A stretch of 17,561 bases of DNA, taken from Bacteroidales bacterium. Lineage in GTDB: Bacteria > Bacteroidota > Bacteroidia > Bacteroidales > UBA932. The stretch lies in the NCBI GenBank assembly GCA_024681565.1, contig JAILAO010000141.1, positions 1 to 17,561 of the forward strand. Reading direction: 5' to 3'. Under the pieces are notes generated by a model that made no database searches, had not been told where the DNA came from, and worked only from the letters and a program-made list of their open reading frames with translations. The position numbers were made by a program, and so were the translations under genes. Shown piece after piece: positions 1 to 6,702 of the stretch; position 1 is the stretch's first letter, and each line of letters begins with the position of its first letter.

Positions 1-1256
1 GGGCGGAGGAGGACCTCTGGCCGCAAATGGCCCTGCTTTCCGACCATGGCGGCGTCATCCGGACGACAGACAAGACGATCGACCGTTTCACCGTTTGTCC
101 GGAAGGAAAGACCGGGATTTTCTGCCACGAATTCGGACACGTCCTCGGGTTGAAGGACCTCTACGATACGGACGGAGAATTCAGCGGAGGACGCGCCCCC
201 GGTCTGTACGGACTCTCCCTGATGGACGAAGGCTGCCTGCGGGATACGCCCCCGGATTTCGGGGCGCCGGAGTTCGAACAGCTCCAACTGGGCCGGTGCG
301 ATACGCTGACGGTGGGGCACTATGACCTGCAGCCCCTGCTCCAAGGACGCACCTACATCATGGCGCAGACCGCGCAGGAGGACGAATTCTTCCTGTTCGG
401 AAATGACGGCGGCCGTCTGTACATCTATCATATAGACAAATCGGAAAACCCGGCCGGCTATTCTACCCGCTACGATACGGACCTGAGCGCGCAGGAACGC
501 TGGGAATCCAACGCAGTCAACGACAATCCGGAACATCCGTGCGCCCGCCTGGTTCCCGCCGACCCCGCGGCGACCGGTCCGGAAGGTCTGTTTTTCCCGC
601 AGGCGGGAACCACCCATTTCGGTTCGGATTCGCCCTCCCCTTTCCGCTCCTGGCAAGGTCACGCATCTTCGCTCGCCCTGACCGGCATCCGGTCCGGCGC
701 CGGCGGGACGGTCTCGTTCGATGTGATCGAACCCATCGTCCTGACGGACCTGGCTGTCTTCCAGGATGCAGCTATCCTCAACTGGCAGGTCTCCGACAAA
801 CTCACGGGCATCCGCGGGATCGAAGTGATCCGGTCCGACGGGGAAGAAGAGTTTCTGCTTGAGCTGGAGCCGACGGCCACCCACTGTACGCTCGAAGGCC
901 TCAGCCCGAGGACAAACTACTCCGTGACCGTCAGGGTACGCACGGAGGACGGAGCCAGTTTCTCGACCGGCAGCCAGTTCATCACCAAGATTTACCGGGA
1001 AGGCACCTATCCCTATATCTATCTCAACAACATCACGCGCAACCTGGACGGCAGTTTCCAGGCCGGGACGAAAATCCCGCTGCGGGTTTTCAACGCCACC
1101 GACGTCCAGGACGTCCGCTGGACCCTGGACGGAGCCAGCATCAATCCCGGCCCCGACGGTCGCTTCACGCTGAAAAGGTCCGGCACGCTCAAGGCGGTTA
1201 TCTACCATACGGACGGTTCGTCCGAAACCATACTTAAAGAAATCATCGTACAATGA
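1..1256 (+). CDS. Secreted M6-family zinc metallopeptidase, 5'-truncated by window edge
   Basis: The reading frame is open from the first full codon (position 3), so the gene begins upstream. The ATG at 27 is internal: the residues before it (EEDLWPQM) belong to the fold and resemble the 'LWPH' segment of M6 (immune inhibitor A-like) peptidases. The zinc site HEFGHVLGLKD is at about 126-158, a HExxHxxGxxD pattern with Asp as the likely third ligand, as in M6-type enzymes. A Met-turn-like 'SLMDEG' follows at about 213-230. After the catalytic domain comes a fibronectin type III-like domain (about 735-960), ending near the 'LSPRTNYSVTVR' strand pattern, then a C-terminal Ig/PKD-like module to the stop. 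Family members are secreted proteases degrading host or dietary protein. The stop overlaps the next start (ATGA), so the two genes are probably co-translated. The signal peptide is not visible. Family assignment is firm, substrate unknown. Confidence 0.9.
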   Translation, partial: AEEDLWPQMALLSDHGGVIRTTDKTIDRFTVCPEGKTGIFCHEFGHVLGLKDLYDTDGEFSGGRAPGLYGLSLMDEGCLRDTPPDFGAPEFEQLQLGRCDTLTVGHYDLQPLLQGRTYIMAQTAQEDEFFLFGNDGGRLYIYHIDKSENPAGYSTRYDTDLSAQERWESNAVNDNPEHPCARLVPADPAATGPEGLFFPQAGTTHFGSDSPSPFRSWQGHASSLALTGIRSGAGGTVSFDVIEPIVLTDLAVFQDAAILNWQVSDKLTGIRGIEVIRSDGEEEFLLELEPTATHCTLEGLSPRTNYSVTVRVRTEDGASFSTGSQFITKIYREGTYPYIYLNNITRNLDGSFQAGTKIPLRVFNATDVQDVRWTLDGASINPGPDGRFTLKRSGTLKAVIYHTDGSSETILKEIIVQ

Positions 1257-1669
1257 CATCCCGACGCCCGCTCTTCTTGATCCTGCTCCTTGCCAGCCTG
1301 CTGCCGGTCTCCTCCTGCTCGGACCAGCGGATGCAGAACGCCTTCTGCGAGAGCGAGGAGATCCGCCTGATGGTGGGCGGGGACATTCCCTTCGTCTATG
1401 ACCCGGGGACCTGTCAGATGGCTTTCAGCCGGGATCTCCGGGAGTTCCGGGCCCATACCGACAACATGTCGGACTTCTATGCCGTCACCCTGTCGGACAT
1501 ACCCTCCAGCATCGGACAGCGGGTCTCCGGCAACCTGATCTGGACGACCCGGGAGGAGGTGCTGACACGAAAAAATCTCACCCTCGAAGTCGTACGCATC
1601 GAGGGTGAGCAATTCTGGCTCTGGAGCCAAACAGGCCGTATCGGCCTGACGATCAAGATCCTAGAATGA
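1253..1669 (+). CDS. Small putative lipoprotein co-transcribed with the M6 peptidase
   Basis: 138 residues. The N-terminus is a lipoprotein signal peptide: MTSRR, a hydrophobic stretch, then the lipobox LPVSSC, with Cys22 the likely lipidation site. The mature part has no domain I recognise and is probably mostly beta-strand; Cys32 and Cys54 are the only cysteines after the lipidated one. Its ATG shares four bases with the stop of the peptidase gene, which implies translational coupling and a related role at the cell envelope. An inhibitor, propeptide-like partner or anchor for the protease are possibilities, but all are inference. The 3' end overlaps tpiA by 9 bp on the opposite strand. Its last third also carries an 11-bp inverted repeat that looks like the tpiA terminator on the other strand. 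Confidence 0.8.
   Translation: MTSRRPLFLILLLASLLPVSSCSDQRMQNAFCESEEIRLMVGGDIPFVYDPGTCQMAFSRDLREFRAHTDNMSDFYAVTLSDIPSSIGQRVSGNLIWTTREEVLTRKNLTLEVVRIEGEQFWLWSQTGRIGLTIKILE
1570..1609 (-). terminator. Intrinsic terminator for tpiA, inside the opposing lipoprotein gene
   Basis: A perfect 11-bp inverted repeat (CTCACCCTCGA at 1577-1587, TCGAGGGTGAG at 1599-1609) encloses an 11-nt loop. Read on the minus strand, the hairpin is followed after one A by six T (1575-1570), the standard intrinsic terminator layout. It lies about 50 nt past the tpiA stop. On the plus strand no T-run follows, so it fits tpiA rather than the lipoprotein gene. Confidence 0.8.
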
Positions 1670-2416
1670 GAGTGCAATCTGAATGAAGTCGTCGGCCTTG
1701 AGGGCGGCGCCACCGATCAGACCTCCGTCGATATCCTTCTGGGCGAAGAGTTCCTTCGCATTGGAAGGCTTGCAGGAACCACCATACAGGATGGTCATTT
1801 CCTCAGCGACAGCGCTGCCGAATTTGTCGGCCAGGACCTTGCGGATGAACGCATGGATCTCCTCAGCCTGGTCGGCGGTCGCGGTTTTGCCGGTGCCGAT
1901 GGCCCAGACAGGCTCGTAAGCGATGACGATCTTCTTCATATCCTCGGCGGAGAACTGATAGAGCACGTTCTTGATCTGTGCGGCGCACACATCGAAATGC
2001 TTGCCGGCCTCACGCTCTTCCAGGTTCTCACCCACGCAGAGGATGACACCGAGTCCGGCCTCGAGGGCAAGTTTCACCTTCTCGACCAGTTTCTCATCGG
2101 TCTCGCCATAGTACTGACGGCGCTCGGAATGACCGAGGATGGTCCACTGGCAACCGACCGCCTTGAGCATGTCGACGGACACCTCTCCGGTGTAAGCGCC
2201 TTTGACATGGTCCGCGCAGTTCTGGGCGGAGAGCTCTACCTTGGTCCCTTCCAACTGCTTCCCGCAGCAGCTCAGATGCGTGAACGGAGGAGCAATGATC
2301 AGGCCGACACCTTCAGGAACTTCTGCGGCACGGGCCGCGACGGCTTTTGCCAGTTCGACACCATCAGGTCTGGTGGTGTTCATCTTCCAGTTGCCTGCAA
2401 CGATTTTCTTTCTCAT
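1661..2416 (-). CDS. tpiA: Triosephosphate isomerase
   Basis: 251 residues, normal length for TIM. It interconverts dihydroxyacetone phosphate and glyceraldehyde 3-phosphate in glycolysis and gluconeogenesis, in the cytosol as a dimer. The N-terminal substrate site AGNWKMN (Asn9, Lys11), the catalytic His96 in ILGHSERR, the catalytic Glu168 in AYEPVWAIGTGK with the flexible loop 6 after it, and the phosphate-binding LYGGS and GGLIGGAAL segments are all present, so the enzyme should be active. The start MRKKIVAGNW is the standard one. It is a single gene, divergent from tyrS across a 100-bp gap and convergent with the upstream lipoprotein gene, with a 9-bp overlap of the 3' ends. Confidence 0.98.
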   Translation of the reverse strand: MRKKIVAGNWKMNTTRPDGVELAKAVAARAAEVPEGVGLIIAPPFTHLSCCGKQLEGTKVELSAQNCADHVKGAYTGEVSVDMLKAVGCQWTILGHSERRQYYGETDEKLVEKVKLALEAGLGVILCVGENLEEREAGKHFDVCAAQIKNVLYQFSAEDMKKIVIAYEPVWAIGTGKTATADQAEEIHAFIRKVLADKFGSAVAEEMTILYGGSCKPSNAKELFAQKDIDGGLIGGAALKADDFIQIALSF

Positions 2417-2466
2417 AATAAAACTGTAATTAATATTTAAACTGTCTATTTGAATCTTCGGGCAGG

Positions 2467-2474
2467 CAAAATTA
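2467..2474 (-). promoter_or_regulatory. Bacteroidetes-type -7 box of tpiA
   Basis: The minus strand reads TAATTTTG, an exact match to the TAnnTTTG -7 consensus. A TCTG 20 bp upstream (2495-2498) could be a degenerate -33 element (consensus TTTG). Transcription would start near 2463, giving a leader of about 45 nt. The -33 region overlaps the -7 box of tyrS. Confidence 0.6.
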
Positions 2475-2486
2475 CTAAATAATAAC

Positions 2487-2494
2487 TAAATTTG
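2487..2494 (+). promoter_or_regulatory. Bacteroidetes-type -7 box of tyrS operon
   Basis: TAAATTTG matches TAnnTTTG and ends 22 bp before the tyrS ATG, implying a leader of roughly 18 nt. I see no good -33 TTTG at the expected distance. This box and the tpiA box are only 12 bp apart and face away from each other, so the two promoters probably compete for or share polymerase access. Confidence 0.55.
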
Positions 2495-2516
2495 CAGACT
2501 TATCAGTTATCATTCG

Positions 2517-3809
2517 ATGAAGAATTTTGTAGAAGAGCTTAAATGGAGGGGGATGATCCAGGATATCATGCCCGGCACGGAAGAGAAATTGATGGAAGGC
2601 CCGCAGGCCGCATATGTCGGAATCGACCCGACGGCAGATTCGCTGCACATCGGGCATCTCGTCAGCGTGATGATCCTCAAGCATTTCCAGAACTGCGGAC
2701 ACAAACCGTTCGCACTGATCGGCGGAGCTACCGGCATGATCGGCGACCCTTCGATGAAGTCCCAGGAGCGCAACCTGCTTGACGAAGAGACCCTGGCCCA
2801 CAACGTGGCCGGGATCAAGGCCCAGCTCAGCCGCTTTCTGGATTTCGATTCCGATGCCCCGAACAAGGCGGAACTGGTCAACAACTATGACTGGATGAAG
2901 GACTACTCCTTCATCAATTTCATCCGCGACATCGGCAAGCACATCACCGTCAACTATATGATGGCCAAGGACTCTGTCAAGAAGCGCCTTTCCACCGAGT
3001 CCCGGGAGGGCATGTCCTTCACCGAGTTCAGCTATCAGCTGATGCAGGGCTACGACTATCTCTACCTCTATGAGCACAAGGGCTGCGTCCTGCAGCTGGG
3101 CGGCTCCGACCAGTGGGGCAACATCACCACCGGCAGCGAACTGATCCGCCGCGTACTCGGCAAAGAGGCATTCGCCCTCACCTGCCCGCTCATCAAGAAA
3201 GCTGACGGCTCCAAGTTCGGCAAGACCGAGAAAGGGAACGTCTGGCTGGATCCCGAGCGCACCTCCCCCTACCAGTTCTACCAGTTCTGGCTCAACGTCA
3301 GCGACGAAGACGCGGAACGCTTCATCAAGATCTTCACCATGTTGGACCGCAAGACCATCGAAGACGCGATTGCCGCCCACCGGGAAGCACCGGAGCGCCG
3401 CGAGCTCCAGCGCATCCTCGCCCGCGAGGTGACCACCATGGTCCATGGTGAGCAGGAATACGAGAATGCCGTCCGCGCATCGCAGATGCTCTTCGGCAAA
3501 TCCACCTCCGAAGACCTGCGCAAGCTGGACGAAAAGACCTTCCTCGCCGTCTTCGACGGTGTCCCCACCTTCGAAATCGGGCGCGAGCTACTGCCGGTCG
3601 GGATCCTGGATGCCCTGGCCGTGCACACGCAGATCTTCCCTTCCAAGGGAGAAGCCCGCAAGATGATCCAGCAGAACGGCTTCAGCCTCAACAAGGACAA
3701 GCTTACCGACATCGGATACGCCCTTTCGGAAAAGGATATCGTAGACGGCAAGTACATCCTCGCCCAGAAGGGAAAGAAAGATTATTTCATCATCAAGATC
3801 AATGGGTAA
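2517..3809 (+). CDS. tyrS: Tyrosyl-tRNA synthetase
   Basis: 430 residues, normal for the bacterial class I enzyme that charges tRNA-Tyr. The ATP-binding HIGH motif is at residues 44-47 (DSLHIGH). The KMSKS-equivalent is KFGKT at 233-237, the variant typical of bacterial TyrRS. GSDQWGN near 196-202 forms part of the tyrosine pocket. The C-terminal part, from about residue 360, is an S4-like RNA-binding domain. It is the first gene of a + strand operon: its stop lies within the start of rbfA, with an 8-bp overlap (3802-3809). The start follows a -7 box 22 bp upstream, and no T-box-type leader fits in the short 5' region. Confidence 0.98.
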   Translation: MKNFVEELKWRGMIQDIMPGTEEKLMEGPQAAYVGIDPTADSLHIGHLVSVMILKHFQNCGHKPFALIGGATGMIGDPSMKSQERNLLDEETLAHNVAGIKAQLSRFLDFDSDAPNKAELVNNYDWMKDYSFINFIRDIGKHITVNYMMAKDSVKKRLSTESREGMSFTEFSYQLMQGYDYLYLYEHKGCVLQLGGSDQWGNITTGSELIRRVLGKEAFALTCPLIKKADGSKFGKTEKGNVWLDPERTSPYQFYQFWLNVSDEDAERFIKIFTMLDRKTIEDAIAAHREAPERRELQRILAREVTTMVHGEQEYENAVRASQMLFGKSTSEDLRKLDEKTFLAVFDGVPTFEIGRELLPVGILDALAVHTQIFPSKGEARKMIQQNGFSLNKDKLTDIGYALSEKDIVDGKYILAQKGKKDYFIIKING

Positions 3810-4161
3810 GAATTCAGACAGACCGGCCGGCACGCGCCAGTTGAAGGTCGCGCGCGAACTGCAGCGCGACCTCGCCGAAATCATCCGCAGCAAAGGGATG
3901 GCCGCCTTCGGCGGGTGCATGGTCACCGTCAGCGAGGTCCGGATCAGCCCGGACCTGAGCGTCGCCAAGGTGTTCGTAAGCATCTTCCCGTCGGACAAGG
4001 CTGCCGGAGTCATGCAGATCCTCGAAGAGGAAAAGCGGACCCTGCGCGGTGAACTGGGACACAAGGTGGCGTCCCAGCTCCGGATCGTGCCGGAACTGGA
4101 TTTCTATCTGGATACGACCCTGGACTACGCTGAGCACATCGAAGAACTGCTCAAGAAATAA
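3802..4161 (+). CDS. rbfA: 30S ribosome-binding factor A
   Basis: 119 residues, matching RbfA, a small KH-fold protein that binds the immature 30S subunit and helps 16S rRNA 5'-end maturation. Recognisable segments are the N-terminal helix 'RQLKVARELQRDLAEII', the central 'VSEVRISPDLSVAKVFVS', and the C-terminal 'LRGELGHKVASQLRIVPEL' followed by 'FYLD'. The basic N-terminal extension (MGKNSDRPAGTRQLK) is short. The start overlaps the end of tyrS by 8 bp and the TAA stop directly abuts the TTG of the next gene, so all three genes are likely translated from one mRNA. Confidence 0.93.
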   Translation: MGKNSDRPAGTRQLKVARELQRDLAEIIRSKGMAAFGGCMVTVSEVRISPDLSVAKVFVSIFPSDKAAGVMQILEEEKRTLRGELGHKVASQLRIVPELDFYLDTTLDYAEHIEELLKK

Positions 4162-5370
4162 TTGAAGCCTGACCTTTATATCGCGCGCCGGTACCTCGTG
4201 GCGAGGAAGTCGCTCGGGGTCATCCACGTGATATCCACCATCAGCGCCGTCGGAATGGCCATCGGCACCGCGGCGCTGATTCTTATCCTCTCCGTTTACA
4301 ACGGATTTGACCGCATCATCCGGGAGAACATCTCGGACCTGGCTCCCGATATTCTGATTACGGCCACACAGGGAAAATATTTCGTCCCGGAAGGACCTGC
4401 CTTCAAAGCCCTCCTGGAAGACACCCGCATCAAGCAGATCTCCAGTGTCCTGGAAGAAGAAGTTCTGCTCTCCTATGACGGCCGCCAGGAGCTGGCCCGC
4501 GCCAAAGGGGTGGATGCCGTCTATGAAGAAGAGTCCCGGCTGGCGGAGCATGTGGTCGAAGGCAGCTTCTCCCTGCACGACGGAGATATCCCCCAGGCAG
4601 CCGTCGGATCGGCGCTGGCATACAAGATGGGGATCCGCCCCCGCTTCACGGAGCCGCTGGTACTCCACTATCCCAGACGGGGCGCCCGCATCCCCCTGGC
4701 CGGCCCGGCCTCGGCACTGGGAAGCATCCGCTGCGCCCCTTCCTGCCTGGTCAGCATCAATGCGGACGTAGATGAGCGCCTGGTCGTCGTACCGCTGGAA
4801 CAGATGCGTGCGTTGCTCGGCCTGGAGGACGAGGTCAGCGGCATCGAACTCCAGGTGGACGGGCCTGTCAGCCACAAACTGACGGCATCGCTGCAGGAAT
4901 TGCTCGGCCCCGGTTTCACGGTACAGGACCGCATCCGGCAGAATCCCGCCCTCTACAAGATGATGCGCTACGAGAAACTGGCCATCTATCTGATCCTCCT
5001 GTTCGTCGTTATCATCATCGCCACCAACATCCTGGGATCCCTGTCCATGCTCTCCATCCATAAACAGGAGGACATGCAGACCCTTCGTGCCCTCGGTGCC
5101 AACGAAAAGACCATCCGGAAGATTTTCATCTGGGAAGGCTGGCTGATCTCGCTCTGCGGTCTCGCCGCAGGACTCGCCGTGGGCATCGCCCTGGCCTGGA
5201 TCCAGGAGCGGTTCGGACTTGTAAAAATGCCCGGAGGTTTCTTCCTCCAGGCATATCCTGTTGTTTTGCAGGTCTCAGACCTGCTCTGGGTCACGGCGGG
5301 AGTCGCTGCCATCGGTTTTCTGATCACCCTGCTCGCCGCACCGCGGAAGACGGATCAGCGCGTCGCGTAA
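4162..5370 (+). CDS. LolC/LolE-type FtsX-family ABC permease (TTG start)
   Basis: 402 residues, usual length for LolC/E permeases, which with a LolD ATPase extract lipoproteins from the inner membrane. The order of parts is a short cytoplasmic 'LYIARRYLVARKS', TM1 at about 20-45 ending in the family-typical 'LSVYNGFD', a large periplasmic domain (about 46-270), then the FtsX domain with three TM helices in the last 130 residues. It includes 'ILGSLSMLSIHKQEDMQTLR', where the cytoplasmic loop contacts the ATPase. The start is TTG, directly after the rbfA TAA: it is the only start that keeps TM1 and the family N-terminus, and the first ATG (residue 32) would cut into TM1. No ATPase gene is adjacent, so its partner must be elsewhere. 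The 3' end overlaps metY by 16 bp. Which of LolC, LolE or another FtsX permease it is cannot be settled here. Confidence 0.87.
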   Translation: MKPDLYIARRYLVARKSLGVIHVISTISAVGMAIGTAALILILSVYNGFDRIIRENISDLAPDILITATQGKYFVPEGPAFKALLEDTRIKQISSVLEEEVLLSYDGRQELARAKGVDAVYEEESRLAEHVVEGSFSLHDGDIPQAAVGSALAYKMGIRPRFTEPLVLHYPRRGARIPLAGPASALGSIRCAPSCLVSINADVDERLVVVPLEQMRALLGLEDEVSGIELQVDGPVSHKLTASLQELLGPGFTVQDRIRQNPALYKMMRYEKLAIYLILLFVVIIIATNILGSLSMLSIHKQEDMQTLRALGANEKTIRKIFIWEGWLISLCGLAAGLAVGIALAWIQERFGLVKMPGGFFLQAYPVVLQVSDLLWVTAGVAAIGFLITLLAAPRKTDQRVA

Positions 5371-6644
5371 TCGAGCGCCTGCTGCAGATCGGCAATGATA
5401 TCCCTGGGATCCTCCAGGCCGATGCTCAGACGCATCAGGTCCGGATCCACCCCGGCTTCCCGCAACTGCTCGTCGCTCAATTGGCGATGGGTGTGGGAGG
5501 CAGGATGCAGGATACAGGAATAGCAATCTGCGACGTGGGTCTCGATCGTCACCAGCTGCAGATGATCCATAAAACGATTGGCAATCTCCCGGCCGCCTTT
5601 CAACGCGAAAGCCATCACGCCGCAGGATCCGTCCGGCAGATATTTCTCAGCCAGGGCATGGTCCGGATCGTCCGGAAGGTCCGGATAGCAGATCCACTTT
5701 ACGGCCGGCTGGTCGTGAAGGAACTCCGCAACCGAACGGGCGGCGCGGCAGATGTGCTCCATCCGGACAGCCAGGGACTGGATGCCCAAATTGAGATAGA
5801 AGGCGTTCTGGGGGGACTGGATGGAACCCAGGTCACGCATCAGCTGGCTGGTGGCCTTGGTGATGAAGGCCAGCTTCCCGAATTTCTTGGTATAGGTCAG
5901 ACCGTGATAGGAAGGATCCGGCGTACAGAGCCCGGGGAATTTGTCTGCATGGGCCTCCCAGTCGAAATTGCCGCTGTCGACGATCACCCCACCGACCGTC
6001 GTTCCATGACCGTCCATATACTTGGTCGTGGAATGCGTCACGATGTCTGCACCGAACTCGATAGGACGGCAGTTCACCGGTGTCGGGAAAGTATTGTCGA
6101 TGATCAGGGGAACCCCATGGGCATGGGCGATCCGGGCAAAACGGCTGATGTCGAGCACCCGGACGCCGGGATTGGTCAGCGCCTCGCCGAAGAGGAGTTT
6201 GGTTTCCGGTCGGAAAGCGGCTTCGATCTCTTCATCGGAAGCGTTCTGGTCCACGAAGGTGACGTCGATTCCCATCTTCTTCAGGGTCGTCCCGAACAGG
6301 TTGAAAGTCCCGCCATAGATGGCTGCCGTACTGACGATATGTCCGCCCGTCTCACAGATATTGAAACAGGCAAAGAAATTGGCGGCCTGCCCGGAAGAGG
6401 TCAACATGGCTGCGACGCCGCCCTCCAGGGCCGCAATCTTGGCCGCAACCCGGTCATTGGTGGGATTCTGCAGACGGGTATAGAAATAACCGGCCTCTTC
6501 AAGGTCGAAGAGTTTGCCCATCTCGTCGCTGGTGGTATATTTGAACGTCGTACTCTGGACGATCGGCATCTGCCTGGGTTCGCCATTTGCCGGATCATAA
6601 CCGGCCTGGACGCAGAGCGTCCCGGGATGAAGTGTCTGTTTCAT
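5355..6644 (-). CDS. metY: O-acetylhomoserine sulfhydrylase, PLP-dependent (MetY type)
   Basis: 429 residues, typical of the longer MetY branch of the Cys/Met metabolism PLP enzymes. It makes homocysteine (or methionine) from O-acetylhomoserine and sulfide (or methanethiol). PLP-site motifs are YTRLQNPT at 55-62, SSGQAA near 83-88, Asp183 in IIDNTFPTP binding the pyridine nitrogen, and Lys208 in HSTTKYMDGHG forming the Schiff base. The C-terminal 'RLSIGLEDPRDIIADL' is typical. The frame is open for 30 more codons upstream, but MKQTLHPGT at 6644 matches the family start and lies just downstream of a -7 box, so I chose it. It stands alone, divergent from the ManA-like gene, and its stop lies inside the opposing permease gene. 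Confidence 0.93.
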   Translation of the reverse strand: MKQTLHPGTLCVQAGYDPANGEPRQMPIVQSTTFKYTTSDEMGKLFDLEEAGYFYTRLQNPTNDRVAAKIAALEGGVAAMLTSSGQAANFFACFNICETGGHIVSTAAIYGGTFNLFGTTLKKMGIDVTFVDQNASDEEIEAAFRPETKLLFGEALTNPGVRVLDISRFARIAHAHGVPLIIDNTFPTPVNCRPIEFGADIVTHSTTKYMDGHGTTVGGVIVDSGNFDWEAHADKFPGLCTPDPSYHGLTYTKKFGKLAFITKATSQLMRDLGSIQSPQNAFYLNLGIQSLAVRMEHICRAARSVAEFLHDQPAVKWICYPDLPDDPDHALAEKYLPDGSCGVMAFALKGGREIANRFMDHLQLVTIETHVADCYSCILHPASHTHRQLSDEQLREAGVDPDLMRLSIGLEDPRDIIADLQQALDYATR

Positions 6645-6667
6645 TTGTGTGATTCTAACCGTAGCGA

Positions 6668-6675
6668 CAAATATA
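6668..6675 (-). promoter_or_regulatory. Bacteroidetes-type -7 box of metY
   Basis: The minus strand reads TATATTTG (consensus TAnnTTTG), with 23 bp between it and the metY ATG, giving a leader of about 20 nt. It sits inside GACAAATATAAC (plus strand), a 12-mer that also occurs at the glmS promoter. No -33 TTTG is visible. This supports the 6644 start over the longer frame. Confidence 0.6.
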
Positions 6676-6688
6676 ACGTATTTTTTCT

Positions 6689-6696
6689 TACTTTTG
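6689..6696 (+). promoter_or_regulatory. Bacteroidetes-type -7 box of the ManA-like gene, near-leaderless
   Basis: TACTTTTG matches TAnnTTTG and ends only six bases before the ATG at 6703. With a start site a few bases after the box, the mRNA would have a leader of only a few nucleotides. The box argues against the longer frame starting at 6649, which would place the promoter inside the gene. Confidence 0.55.
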
Positions 6697-6702
6697 TGCG
6701 TT

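Noticed and set aside
3814..5061. 415-codon open frame on the minus strand opposite rbfA and the permease
   Set aside because: Acidic, low-complexity shadow with no domain; the opposite strand has well-supported genes.
5401..5420. Small CCTGG/CCAGG stem as a terminator of the permease operon inside metY
   Set aside because: Five pairs only and no T-tract; the permease operon terminator remains unidentified.
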